Positions 1-10,874 of a stretch of DNA of 64,000 bases are shown here, one piece after another. The first letter of the stretch is position 1, and each line of letters opens with the position of its first letter. Origin of the DNA: Podospora bellae-mahoneyi (lineage: Eukaryota; Ascomycota; Sordariomycetes; Sordariales; Podosporaceae). The position numbers and the translations under genes were made by a program. A model generated the notes under the pieces. It made no database searches. It was not told the origin of the DNA and worked only from the letters and a program-made list of their open reading frames with translations. The stretch is taken from assembly GCF_035222275.1 (NCBI RefSeq), contig NW_026946359.1, positions 7,254,001-7,318,000 on the forward strand, written 5' to 3'.

Positions 1-381
1 TCTCGCCCTGCTCGACAGCACCGGCTCACTTCTGAACATCTTGTTGCTCGGAAACGGAACATCGTCGGCGCCCATCGACTTGGCCGAGCTCAAATACATG
101 GGCCCATTGCCCACGTGCTTCTCGAACTGCTTGCCCGCGTGCTTGAGGAATTGCCTGAACTCGCGCTGGGGCTTGGTCATCTCACGGGGCTGCGATGTGG
201 AAAAGCATCGTTGTGGGGCCGCCGCCGACTGTTGTTGGGGACGACATGGTGAGGGGGTTGACGACGAAGCGACCGCCGCTGGCCTGTGGACGGGGAGGAG
301 GGAGGATGGGAGGGGGGCGTCAAGGTAGTTGAGCAGCAACTGCTGGGGAGGACAGTTGCTGTTTCGTATCCGAGGCGGCAT
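1..381 (-). CDS. Mitochondrial small-subunit ribosomal protein, probably mS45/Bot1 family (5' part, runs off the window)
   Basis: An open minus-strand frame starts at ATG 381 and runs without a stop or intron through 127 codons to position 1, so the gene is cut by the window edge. The N-terminus (MPPRIRNSN...) is rich in Arg, Ser and Gln, has no acidic residues over its first half, and ends in RCFSTS, a typical mitochondrial presequence cleavage region. It is followed by a basic segment (MTKPQREFRQFLKHAGKQFE) and then PFPSNKMFRSEPVLS. From memory, a Pro-Phe-Pro-x-Asn ... Arg-Ser-x-Pro-Val-Leu block is characteristic of the 'eukaryotic mitochondrial regulator' (Bot1, mitoribosomal mS45) family. 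That family works in mitochondrial translation. The targeting signal is fairly clear. The family name is inference from a short segment and needs the missing 3' part. Confidence 0.6.
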   Translation of the reverse strand, partial: MPPRIRNSNCPPQQLLLNYLDAPLPSSLLPVHRPAAVASSSTPSPCRPQQQSAAAPQRCFSTSQPREMTKPQREFRQFLKHAGKQFEKHVGNGPMYLSSAKSMGADDVPFPSNKMFRSEPVLSSRAR

Positions 382-831
382 GGCGAAAGGAAGAAAAGGG
401 AAAAAAAAAAAAAAAAAAAAAAAAAGAAGTTGCGGTTGCGCCCGAGGTGGTGGGAGGTGGGAGGTGGTTTGAGCTCGAGATTGCAATTGCGATTTTTTCT
501 CGGCTCTCGGAGCCCCGTGATGCGGGCCCACCTGGGCTCTCAGGAAGGGAGCTTGGGCCATCCGCTCCGACTAGCACTTACCGGGGTTAGGGTCGGAGCA
601 GACCAACTTTGCGAGGTTGACCTCCTGAACGACTTGGTCCCCGAAACGCATAATGACGCAAAATAAAACTCTCAAGTTCTGATCTGTTATAATATCCTGC
701 GCTGTGGTATCATACTGGTATTATTCCCGCCACCTGTAAATATCCCATATTAGGCCCAGTGCCCTGTTGATCATTGTGGTGTACGATGGTTGGCTTCGAC
801 ACCCTCATTGTAATTATAACCTCTTTGGAAC
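382..831. other. Intergenic, includes an uninterrupted A25 tract
   Basis: Upstream region of the minus-strand mitoribosomal gene and 3' flank of SSK1. It contains a run of 25 A at 401-425 (T-run on the transcribed strand, just upstream of the ATG). Short open frames here are low-complexity and unconvincing. Confidence 0.6.
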
Positions 832-3565
832 CTAACCCTTCGTAACCGCCTTCTCCTCCGACTTTTCCTTCTTTTTAGCCCACCTCTTGGCTGTCTCATT
901 CTCCGAATTGGCCGCTGAATTCTTCCACTTTCTCCAGCCGTCAAAGTCGATCAGACTGATCATACACCCCCACTCCTTCAGTTTGTTTTGAAGCCACACA
1001 TAACTGACGGGCTGGAATTGTTCAGTCAGCAATTCCAGGATCTTTCAAGGTTACCAAAGTCCGATTACTCACCTTTGTTAGGAAATCGTTGCAACCAGCC
1101 GCCAAAGCTTCGTGTCGATCACTCTGCAACGAGCTGGCCGTCAAAGCCACGATAATCACCGGACTCTTGAACATGGCCCTATTGGGAAGGATATCCTCCT
1201 CCGCATTTCCCTCTGCCTTTTCGTTGGACTTCGTCGTTCCGTTCGTTTCGGGCTCCTTCTCCGAGGCTGTCGTGGCCTCCTCGGCTTCGGCTTTCTCATC
1301 GTTTCTATTGCCGCCGTTCCTTCTACTGACGGTCCCGGTGGGCATGGATGAGAAAGCACCGATCGAGTTGACCCGCTCCAAACGCCGAATCTCCCTCGTG
1401 GCCTCCAGGCCGCTCATGATGGGGAGCTGAATATCCATGAGCACAAGATGAAAACCACCTTTTCTCCACTTGGTCACGGCCTCACGACCGTTCATAGCGG
1501 TCTGCCACCGCACCTTGAGCCGCTTCACAAACGCTTCGAGCAGCCGAAGATTGATAATGTTGTCTTCGACAATCAGAACGTTGATGGGTGGCACCCCGTC
1601 ATTGAGCATGATTCCAGCCGGCAGAGAAGGCGTGTCGGTAGCCTTCTTCTTTTTCGGCCGGGCGACGGCCGAAATTCTGGGAGACGCTGCCCTGGGTGGT
1701 GGTGTGGCTGCTGGTACTGGTGCTGGTGCTGGTGCTGGTGCTGGTGCTGGTGTTGGTGCTGTTGCTGTTGCTGGTGCTAGTGCTGGTGCTGGTGCTGTTG
1801 CTGAAGGGACTGGAGTTGTCGCTGCGGGGGCAGGCGGCGTGGGCAGCGGTGGAGGAACTGGTGCCGTTGTGGTGGTGAGAGGGAGGGTTCCGCCACCCGA
1901 TTGGTCTGAAGAAGCATTGGAATGAGTCCTAGTACGTGGAATTTTGGCATGTGGTAGCGTACCGTGGGGTGCGGCAGCAGCGATGGCGGCAGCGTGGCCG
2001 CCGGCGCCGATAACATTGAGAATTGTTGGCGACGAAGTGTGCTGTCTCCCTAGTCGTGGCCGGTCTGGCCTCTCTTTGTACGTCCTAGACCAAGTGCCTC
2101 CGGGAGAGGGAATGGGAGGCACCTGTCCCGTATTGACCACCGTCATGGAATGCGCGTGTATGGTCCCGTTCGTGACTGGAGCGGCTACGGTAACTGGAAC
2201 CTGCCCAACAGCTCCGGGGCCGAAGTAGTCTGTGCCGGATTCTGCCGGTCGGTTGTCGTCAAAGAAGGCGGATGTCAAATGCTGTGCGTGTGGGGGTCCT
2301 GTACGAGGGGAGGCTCTCGGCGTCCGACGTTGGGGGATCGGGACGTCAATGACGAGGGCCTCGTCAACTGACTGCCCACCAGGAAAGTACGCATCCAGAG
2401 TGCGTGCCATGTGTTCTTCAGGGCCCAAATTGCGTTCCTGCCGTTGGGGCTCCCGCGGGATGATCCTCAGAGCCAAATCGGGAGCATCAAACTGGCGACC
2501 TAGTGAGTTGGCATACTTTCTCAAGATCATGTCTCGCACGTCGTCCACCAAGTCGTCCTCGTTGATCGTCACCATGGTGGCTGACCCTCCCGGCCGCCTC
2601 ACCCAGATCTTGCGCGTCACCATGGTTGCACCGAATGGCAACAATTGTTCGCTAGCGGCGGCGAGGTCGAGGTCATCGGCATGAGTTGTGCTTAGAAGCG
2701 TGCGTATGAGTGTGTTCTGGCGGCTCGGCAGCGAGCTTTGTCGTCCCTGCGAGGGCGCTGACCTGACAGCGGGTCGTCGCTGCGCTTGCGAAGCCGAATT
2801 TGCCAACTCGCTTGTTTGTTGTGATGTGGCTGTCGCCGGGTCAATCGGGTCGGAGGTGGTGGGTTTGGAGGTGGTGTAGTACGCCGAGGTAGGCCTGCTC
2901 TCGTCGTCGGCGGTGCTCTCGTTGATTCTGGAAAGGGCTGAGAGTCGACTGGCGGTCGAAATGCGTCGGTCGCTGTCGCTGACGTCGTGAGTGTGGTCGG
3001 TGTCGGCAAGAGAATCCAGGGTGGCGGCAGGGGTCAGCAGGATAGGCATCGCTTGGATGGTCCGTGGAGAGGAATCGTTAGTGGAATTCTTAGCCGTGTT
3101 CCCGCCTGTGAATCCACTGCCCGCGGCTCTTCTGGTTCTGGCGGCGCGCAGTGGAGAGGTCGCCGGAGAAGCCGCTGGAGAGGCAGCAGCGACAGTAGTA
3201 TCGCTGACGTCGGTGGATGTTTTTGTGTCTTCTTCAGATTCTTGTTTTCCTGGTTCGCCGTGTCTCAGGAGCTGCTTGTCTCTCGCTTGTGTTTCCTCGA
3301 TGCCGGCTGCTGGCACGGACACGCCGGTTTGTAGCCCGCTTCCCCCGTGGCTGCTGTCCTCGTGGCCGTGGTCAGCAGCCGCCGCGGCGGGGGAAGCGGG
3401 AGGCTGCTCGAAGCCCTTGGCCGTGCATTCCGACTCGGGGCGGCTCTCGCTCTTGTTGCTGCTGTTGCTCTTGTTGCTTTTGGTGCTCCGGTTCGAGACG
3501 AGCGATGGGACGCCCGAGTGTCGTCGTGGGAACTTGGCGCGTAGTTTGGCCCTGAGGTCCCCCAT
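832..3565 (-). CDS. SSK1: Ssk1-type response regulator of the HOG osmostress pathway
   Basis: Two exons, 3565-1073 and 1011-832. The intron has donor GTGAGT, branch-like CTGAC and acceptor CAG, and is in phase 0. The product is 890 aa. The long N-terminal part is disordered (Ser/Thr/Pro/Ala-rich, with an Ala-Pro repeat near residues 590-620). The C-terminal receiver domain follows: VLIVEDN supplies the acidic pair, VLMDIQLP the phospho-acceptor Asp, VALTASS the Thr/Ser switch and DFLTK the conserved Lys; the last codons and the alpha-5 segment (KEWGCM, DFDGWRKWK) lie in exon 2. Conserved wording around these motifs matches fungal Ssk1/RRG-1, which receives phosphate from the Sln1/Nik1-Ypd1 relay and controls the Ssk2-type MAPKKK. 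I chose the start MGDLRAKLRAKF because it resembles known Ssk1 N-termini. An in-frame ATG at 3784 would add 73 low-complexity residues. Confidence 0.93.
1708..1806. repeat. Trinucleotide repeat (TGGTGC-type) inside SSK1
   Basis: Imperfect tandem CTGGTG/CTGTTG units. On the coding strand they encode an alternating Ala-Pro / Ala-Thr stretch just before the receiver domain of SSK1. The tract probably varies in length between strains. Confidence 0.85.
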
Positions 3566-4326
3566 AGAGCCCAGAAACCGTGCCCGAGACACTGTCGTGC
3601 TGCGCCGAGTTGTCCTATGCCTCTGGTGGAGGTGCCGGTGCAGCAGCGGTGTGGTTCTGCCTCGTCGGGGCTTTTTGTTTGTGGTGTTTGGCACGATGCT
3701 CAGTCTGGCAGGGGAGACACGGGGGAAACATTTGGCAAGGGTAAGGTAATATGGTATTTGATGCTGCTCATGCTCGTGCTGCATGTTTCGCTCAACAAGA
3801 GAGAGAGCTCCGAGCTTGCTGGCCTGGGGTTGGACGCTGCGGGCACCACCACACGCGGGACAGGGGGGGTAGATAGCACACGGGGGGTAGAGCTGCCAGC
3901 ACGTTCGCGGTTCAACGGTCAAATTCGATAACAGAAGTCTTGGCAGCGACCGATCCCCTCTGGAATTCCAGATCGACTGCAGCCGAACTCCACGAAAACG
4001 TTGCCGCTAGCCAATCACAAACCCGACCGTTCAACCACCACGAGAAGGGGAATGCTACTGCATATTATTACGCTTGTTTTGGATACACACACAGCAACCC
4101 TCTGCCTGCTAGAGCCTGTGTGACCCCGATGAAACAGCTAATATTACCATGCGCTGGTTTGGGAAACCTTCAGAGCCCAAGACAAAGGAGGATGAAGCCA
4201 GCAGTTGAACAAAGACAACAATGTCCCTCAAAATGAGGTGCCGACACAAGAGCACCTCGAGAGGCATGACATTGTTGACGTCTCCATCGTTGGCCTATCT
4301 CGATCTGCGGTTCCAACGTTTTCAAC
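3566..4326. other. Divergent intergenic region between SSK1 and the 616-aa gene
   Basis: Holds the 5' leaders of two divergently transcribed genes. The SSK1 frame stays open upstream to about 3922, probably as leader. No RNA gene or repeat is visible. Confidence 0.5.
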
Positions 4327-6241
4327 ATGGCAATACCTGACAACCTTCGGTTTGCTCTCATCTGCCCGCCGCGCAAACTCGAGGCAGACAAGACAAAAGA
4401 AACGGCCCTCATCTTCGACAAATTTGTCTTCTACTTTGCTGACTATGACCGGCGTCAAGGGATGTGGCTGGCGGTGGATCGCCCGGCCCGGCCCGACATC
4501 AAACCCTGGAACCAGGACTGGAATCCGGCTACTTACGAAGCGATGTGGAAGGAAGTTGTCGACAAGTGGCTCGTGAACTGGACTGACGAACTCCCACCCA
4601 CACCCGCACAAGACATTCTCTTGGTCGACTGGCAAGAATCGGTACCGTATGTCAATAACCTCGTCGACGAGCACACGGTGGATCAATGTAGGCGGTTGAT
4701 AAAACGCGAGCTGGGGATCCGGCATTACTGCCTCTACCCAACACTGAGAGCGATGAATTTCTTGGATGAAAAGGCAAAGACATACAAGACTTCGGAGCTG
4801 CTTGAACTCGAGAGGAAGGGCCCCAATCTCGACCTGGTCTCTTTCCGGGACAAGAACAAGCCAGAAAGCGAGAAGGCCTTTTTCAAATATGCTGCACTGC
4901 CTCGCGATGACTTCAACAACATGCTAGAGCATTTTGTGCTCCACAAGTTGTTCAGCTCACCAGCAACCCGCCAACTATTTGACCTTTACAAGCACCCCGT
5001 GATGGATGACACGGGTAAGGTTGTTGTCGGGTTCCTCACCGAATACTGCTCAGGAAAATCGTTAAAGGATAACGTCAGCGGCATCTTCAAGCTCGCCCAC
5101 CTCCAGCAGCTCATCCGTGCGGTTGGCTTTTTAAATCAAAATCTCCATGTTTGGCACAACCGGATCAGTTACGAAAACATCATAATCGATCCACAGAAGG
5201 ATAAGCCCAAGATCACAGAGCTTGGGAGCATAACGCCCTACAACAACAAGCTTCCCGCGGATGTCCTCCTCAAGGACGTGTACGCTCTCGTCCGCGCAAT
5301 TCATGCACATGTCGTCCGAACGCCAGAAGAGATTGAGCAGTTTGACCCCAAAATGATGAAGCCAGGGGACAGATGGGATGTTGACCCCAGGGTCAGGCTC
5401 GGTGACGATTTCGGGGCTTCGCACCCTGCTGAGGTGTGTTTTAATTTGTGAGTTTGCACTTTCAAGACACCGGCTGCAATCGATACTCACAACAAAATCA
5501 ATGGCACACAGCCTCACACAACAGAGGCAAGGTTTACCTGGTATCTGGCGGCCATCCCCACTGCGCGAAGCAGAGATGCCTAACATCACGAGGGAGTTCG
5601 CTCCCCGACCCGGGGAACCACCAAAGCCCAACGACCTAGCTAGCTACTGGCTCCGCGACCCGGAAGATAAGGCTTTCCAACACGACCCCCTTCCCAAGTG
5701 GGTCCGCACACCGCACACGAAACTAGTTGAACTGCAGCTCGCCAACGGGGAGAGACCCGCCGAAGAGCTGCTCAAAGAGATTGAACCACCCCTCATACCA
5801 CTAGCCAACACTGTAGAAATGATTCACTTTGTCGGAAGGGTTCAACATAGTGTCAACCTCGGCACGCCCGTCAGCGAACGCGTTATTAAGAAAGTGGAGG
5901 AGATAGCGAACACGCCCGGGATTCGGGTACCGCCGTTGAACCTCCCCAGCCGGAAGAGACCCCGTAGGGAAAGTGACGTTGGTAACGAAGAAAAACGGAT
6001 CTCTTCTCGGCCGGAGAAACAAGCGCTGGATCAGCTCATGAAGGAGCTGAGGGAGGCTACAGATCTGGCACAGAAGGCCGGAGAGGAAGCGGAGGAGGCT
6101 GCGAAGGAGGCAAAGGAGGCGACCGACCAACTTACAGGGCTCAAAACGATGATTGAAGCTGCTAGGAAGGTTACGGCGACATCCTTGCATGTGACTGGGC
6201 CGTTGCCGAGGCCACAACCGGGTGTTGCGTGGCAGATATAG
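4327..6241 (+). CDS. Fungal protein with degenerate kinase-like segment and C-terminal coiled coil
   Basis: Two exons, 4327-5447 and 5512-6241, joined in phase 2 across a 64-bp intron (donor GTGAGT, acceptor ACAG), giving 616 aa. The ATG context TTCAACATGGCA is good. Residues about 185-335 read like the core of a protein kinase whose catalytic residues are lost. HNRISYEN (about 277-284) stands where active kinases have HRD-x-KPxN, and TELG (297-300) stands in the DFG position. No glycine loop is visible. Residues about 540-600 form an Ala/Glu/Lys-rich coiled coil. I do not recognise a named family. A pseudokinase or kinase-fold remnant is an inference from motif spacing. The gene ends about 920 bp from the convergent WD40-like gene. 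Confidence 0.75.
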
Positions 6242-7163
6242 TCGGGCTGAGCGAGGGTTCTTTTTGTACTAGAGGGCAATGTGTGGAAGCTATTTTTGGA
6301 TGAGTTGTTGATATGAATTCTATGGGTTTAATCAATGGGCTTGAAGAAAAAAACCAAAAAAAAAACTTGAAGCACGTCTATGTGCCGACAGTGAACACGT
6401 GTGAGGCAATTCAGGGGGTCAGGTGTGTCCTCGGCACGCTGCCAGTGGTACCTCATCCTCTATTCGCAATCTTGTCGAGGAATTCTCACCGAGTATTCCG
6501 TCTCTCAAGCTACCTTATCCTAACAGTTTCATCCCTCCCGATCAAGTGGTCTTGTTTCGTTCTTTCTTCGATTGTACCTCAAGAGGAAGAAAGGCGCTCG
6601 CTGTGTTTGAACCTGGCATTGCCGCCGGAACATTTAGCTGTCAACAATGGGTGAATTGGCCGTGGAGGTACTTAGCTGTGGCCGACGTCGATAGGTGTAG
6701 ATAAGGGTGCTGGAGCAAACCCTGTTTCGCCAAGTTTGAGGACCCGACATGGTTGGAAGGTTTTCAAAAAGTGTTGGGTAAAAGTTGGCGGGTTTGAGAA
6801 TCCAAAAGCGCGATTGAAGACAGAATCGAAGACAGAATTAAAGTTGGTTTGCCAGACAGCAATAAAAGTGTCTCGCGATCATGGTTTTTGAAATTAACCG
6901 AGCTTGACACCGAAATTTGTCTTGAACACAGGGAATGAAACTGCCTCAACAATGCCCTGAAGATAACTAGAATCTTGCAGACACTGGTTTTGCAATACCA
7001 ATCTGACACTTTTTGCAAGTTTTCAGTACAGGATTGACCTACAGTGAGACAGCTGGAACCCAAAGTCGTCTCTGAAAACATGGAAAAGTTCAAATTATTG
7101 GTATCTAGTGGTATCATTTGTCCGAATCCTCACAACAAAACATCCAAACCCATGAAACACCCA
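6242..7163. other. Intergenic between convergent genes
   Basis: 3' flanks of two convergent genes. Only short frames with no family resemblance were seen. Confidence 0.5.
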
Positions 7164-8444
7164 TCAAGCCGTAATCATGTCAAAAACATTCACATACCCG
7201 TCGAAATCTCCCACTGCAATCTTTGTGCAGTCGTTTGAAAAAGCAGCCGCGGTGATGACGGATGCTCGAGTCGCAAAGTCTCCCCTGAAGGCGCCACTGG
7301 CCGCATCGCTCACGTCGAAACCGTCTTCTGTCCGGCACGCCAGGTACCGGCAGTCCTTCGACACGGCCAAAGGCCACCCCTCTGTTTGCCTGACCACATT
7401 CAAATTGTAATTATGCACCCTCCCCGTCTCCAGATACCACAGCACCACATCTCTCCCCCAAACCGTCACCACCACCTTCCCATCCCCAGACACTTGCAAA
7501 ATATCACACGCCGCCCTCGCCCCAATCTCAATCCTCTTCAGCGTCTTCCCGCTATGTAGATCCGTAACCCTCACATACCCGTCCCTCCCCGCCGTCACCA
7601 ACCCCCCCCTTTCGGGCAGGAACCCCATCCCCGTCACCTCCTCCGTGTGCTTGATAAGCATCATCCTCACCTTCAACAACCTCAGTTTCTCCCCATACCC
7701 ACAAAGCACCACCCGCCTCGAGTCCTTACTCGACACCCCAGCCACCAACCCCCCATCCTCACTCATCACCACCGGCGCCCTCACCGGCACCTCATGCCTG
7801 CTCCACCTAGCCCTCTTCCCCACATCATACATTTCCACCAACGGCTGCCGGACATCAAACCCATCCGACCCCTTAGCCTTGACATAAAAGGGACAGACCA
7901 CCACCAGCTCCCCGCCCGCCGCCCTCCCAGGCCGGAAGCAGAACCCCTTGTGAACCTTGAGCCCAACCAGATTCGTATGCGTCCTCCCCCCGCTGTCCTC
8001 TTTGGCCGCCCACACCGCCAAGGCACTCGGCTCATCAGGGTCGAAGCTCTTGATGTTGCTCTGCTTCGGCACCAGAGCAGCAACGTGCATGTCACCCGGG
8101 CTGAAAGCCAAATACGACACCTCGCCTTGCATGGCCGCCGTCTTGCTTCCCACAAAGTTATTGGCGTGGTGCGCGGTCATGGTCTTGACAAAGACCATGC
8201 TGGTCATGTTTTCAGAGGGCGTCCGGCCCGGCTCCTCGTCGGGGGGATCGTCCCATCGTCGGCGCGTGCTGCTTGTGATGCTGGCGTTGTCGGCTCCGCT
8301 GCCGCTGCCGCTGCCGTTGCCAAAGGAGGGGACGCTGAGGGACTCCTCCACTGTGGCCCGGAATGGCGGCGGCGGTGGTGGTGGTGGTGGTGGTGGTGGT
8401 GGTGGTGGTGGTGGTGGTGATGGGGCAGCGGGTGAGTCTGACAT
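7164..8444 (-). CDS. WD40-repeat-like protein with N-terminal polyproline tract
   Basis: A single exon of 426 aa starting at ATG 8444 (MSDSPAAPS). A run of about 19 prolines follows the start, then a Ser/Gly-rich linker. From about residue 90 there are repeated units of the beta-propeller type, such as VSYLAFSPGDMHVAAL, VTGMGFLPERGGLVTAGRDG, DILQVSGDGKVVVTVWGRDV and ITAAAFSNDCTKIAVGDFDG, each with the Gly-His-like turn and a following W/F-D position. Such propellers are protein-binding platforms. No enzymatic motif is present, and the partner cannot be told from sequence. The polyproline run could bind profilin, SH3 or WW domains, which is speculation. The open frame extends 32 codons upstream of the chosen ATG, but without a better ATG. 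Confidence 0.75.
   Translation of the reverse strand: MSDSPAAPSPPPPPPPPPPPPPPPPPPFRATVEESLSVPSFGNGSGSGSGADNASITSSTRRRWDDPPDEEPGRTPSENMTSMVFVKTMTAHHANNFVGSKTAAMQGEVSYLAFSPGDMHVAALVPKQSNIKSFDPDEPSALAVWAAKEDSGGRTHTNLVGLKVHKGFCFRPGRAAGGELVVVCPFYVKAKGSDGFDVRQPLVEMYDVGKRARWSRHEVPVRAPVVMSEDGGLVAGVSSKDSRRVVLCGYGEKLRLLKVRMMLIKHTEEVTGMGFLPERGGLVTAGRDGYVRVTDLHSGKTLKRIEIGARAACDILQVSGDGKVVVTVWGRDVVLWYLETGRVHNYNLNVVRQTEGWPLAVSKDCRYLACRTEDGFDVSDAASGAFRGDFATRASVITAAAFSNDCTKIAVGDFDGYVNVFDMITA
8362..8420. repeat. (GGT)n microsatellite coding polyproline
   Basis: Nearly perfect GGT repeat on the plus strand. It encodes the proline run of the WD40-like protein on the minus strand. Confidence 0.9.
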
Positions 8445-9297
8445 TTCTGTAAGGTATGATGTGTGGGAGAGGTGTACAGACAGGAAAAGCGAATGTACAA
8501 TGCAGGTGGTGTGAGTGAGAAGGGGGTGACAGACAAACACAAGGCAAGAAACAAAGGATGATATGCTCTGATTCAGAAGGTGCAGCAGCGATCAGGTAAA
8601 ACAAATGCGGGCCGAGGTTGTGGCACTTTATGTCAGTGAGATCTTGTGTAACCTTGCTTTTTAGTTCACTGGGGTGGGAACTGTCGGTGTCTGGTGCCAG
8701 CAGAAACAGCAAAAAAGACCACGCCCATGACTTCACCATGCATCATTTGGAGACGTTGGGCTTTTCGAAAGGCTGAAATCATGTATGGAATGTATCCGCT
8801 AGTGGTTGATAGTCGTTGAATGAGGTGCTGTAAAAAACATGCAAAGTGCGAGATCTGCAAAACAGAATTCCGAGGCCGCCGGTGTTGTGCTGTTGTTGGT
8901 GGGGGGGGGCTTGGAGGCTTGTACCATTGAAATTTGCGGCCAGCTGGCCAGCAATGGAGCGCCAAGTTTATACCAAGTTTTCGGTTCCATCCCCGAGTTC
9001 AATGTCTCTGAGGCTGTGCTGTCAGGAATCAGCGGCTACAACCGTCCAGATGCATTTTGACACGCCAACTCCCGAAACCCTTCTTGCATGGCTTCCAAGA
9101 GCAGCAAGGACCCTGAATGAGACTCCCCACTCGACCCCTGCTCCGATTAAACACGGCCATTCGGGCTCTTGGGCGGAGTCGGGATGTGCTGGTCGGTGGC
9201 ATCCGACCATGATGCATCTGCGTGTTTGAGGTGATGGACAAAGTGGTTCTGCACGGAAGCCCAAATGCCAGGCCGTTCAACTTGGTGATTTATTATG
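8445..9297. other. Intergenic, nothing recognised
   Basis: 5' flank of the WD40-like gene and 3' flank of the dioxygenase gene. Overlapping short frames are present on both strands; none has codon bias or motifs. Confidence 0.5.
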
Positions 9298-10874
9298 TCA
9301 GCAACCGAACTGGCTGTCATGAATTGACCACTCACGTCGAATGTCAGGGTGCTGCTCCATAGCCCATCTTGTCAAGGCGAGATGTGACGAGACGTTGAGC
9401 ATGAAAACTAACAACGGGACTAGTCAGCCAATGCCGACCGGTAATCCGGGAGCTCCGGATAGGCAGCCACACTTACACAGAGACCCTTCGAGCTTCGTGG
9501 GATCGTTGGCGGCCTCACTAGCTTGTGTATATGCTTCATAGGTCTCCCCATGAGGCATGTAGCTCTGTTCGAAGCTCAAACCGCCGGCCTCCAGTGGCCT
9601 GACACTGCCTTTGTACTGGCCATGAATGACACCGCATAGTTCCGTAGCGATGTTGCGGTGATAGTAGGGTATTCGGAGCGTGTTCCTAGAGACTGCCCAC
9701 TTGTCCCCAAAGACGCAAAAGTCCACCAAGCTTGCAGCCGGCCACTTGCTTGGAGCCGTCAGGACACAATACGAGGTTGGATCTAGTTGATCGGTGTTCG
9801 CCGTCAAATGACAAAATCGTGACAAGTCGTACCGATATGGCGCATATTTCCCATGCCATGCCACCACGTCAAACGGCGTGTGTGGCTGTGTGTAAGAGAA
9901 CAGTCTTCCGGCCAACTTGACGGTGACACAAAATGAACTGGTGTCCTCGTCCGGGTCGAGGTCAAACCGTGCGACTGGATATTCAAAGTCTCGATCATGC
10001 GCCAGGCCGTTTGCGCCCAACACACCCAGATCGGGCAATGCGTATCGAGTCCCAAAAACCTCCAACGCGTAGCCGGAGGCTTTGATTTCTGACCACTGAT
10101 CCCCGGCTGGACGGAAGATTTCGACCGCAAATCGAATTCCTGGAGGCAGGACCACAATGGAGCCGGGCTTGACCAAGAGGCTGCCCAGCTCGGTCTTGAC
10201 ATTCAGTGTCCCTTGTTGTGGTACCACCAGAAGCTCGCCGTCGTGGTTAACAAAGGCCTCACGTTCCATATTCATGTTGAACTCGTACTGATGAACTGCC
10301 AGACCCTCTTTGAGCGTGGCGTCTCCATGACCCCCCATAGTTCTCAAGCCTTGAACAAAGGTGACCCTGCGGTTCGTGGCCGAGTCCGACGATTCATTGC
10401 TTTTTAGAGGACCCCACGTATATGGAAGCGGCGTGAAGGCGACATTCGAGTTCGTGGGTAGAAAGCATGACTCCAGCTATCGACTTGGTCAGCCTGGTAA
10501 CTGAAGCGTTGTGAGGCCTCTACAACAAACATGGAGAATCTCTTCCACCTGTGATGGCGGGTGACGGGCTGCTGCTGGCTTTCCACGGTACATCCATCTG
10601 TAAATAAGAATGTCAAGGCACGAAACGGCAAAGGTTGTCGAGGGCCCACGTACACGTTGGCAGCTGTGCTTTTTGTTGATATGAAAGAGGTGCCGTTCAG
10701 AAGCTCAGCGTAGAGTCCATATCTGCTTTTCTGGGGGAGGTTGGTACCGTGTGGAGGAAGGGCGCCCGGTATTGCTTCTGTGGAATGGTGGTTTCCAAAT
10801 CCAACCTGATATCTGTAGGGGTCTTCGGAATCCGCCGCGGTTCTTGGCCATGTTGGAAATTGTTGGAAGGCCAT
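9298..10874 (-). CDS. Divergent homogentisate 1,2-dioxygenase
   Basis: Four exons: 10874-10654, 10597-10549, 10476-9477 and 9407-9298. All junctions are GT-AG and all phases agree (459 aa, the family's usual size). Homogentisate dioxygenase opens the aromatic ring of homogentisate to maleylacetoacetate in tyrosine/phenylalanine breakdown. Family signatures in order are [13 protein letters not shown] (N-terminus), [43 protein letters not shown] and EGSLFFML near the end. The three iron ligands are present: His363, Glu369 ([10 protein letters not shown]) and His399 (MPHGE). Their spacing of 6 and 30 residues is the same as in the human enzyme (335/341/371). The second-sphere histidine equivalent to human His292 is Gln320 here. 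Together with the divergent N-terminal half, this suggests a paralogue with altered substrate or activity. No other tyrosine-catabolism gene (fahA, maiA, hppD) is adjacent. Confidence 0.88.

Noticed and set aside
3566-3922. Extension of SSK1 to the full 966-codon frame
   Set aside because: The extended frame opens at TTG, and the first 119 residues lack resemblance to Ssk1, whereas MGDLRAKLRAKF does resemble it. ATG 3784 remains a possible alternative.
7647-8540. Long plus-strand frames (up to 257 codons, poly-Trp or poly-Gly)
   Set aside because: They are the antisense of the WD40-like gene, produced by the GGT repeat and codon bias.
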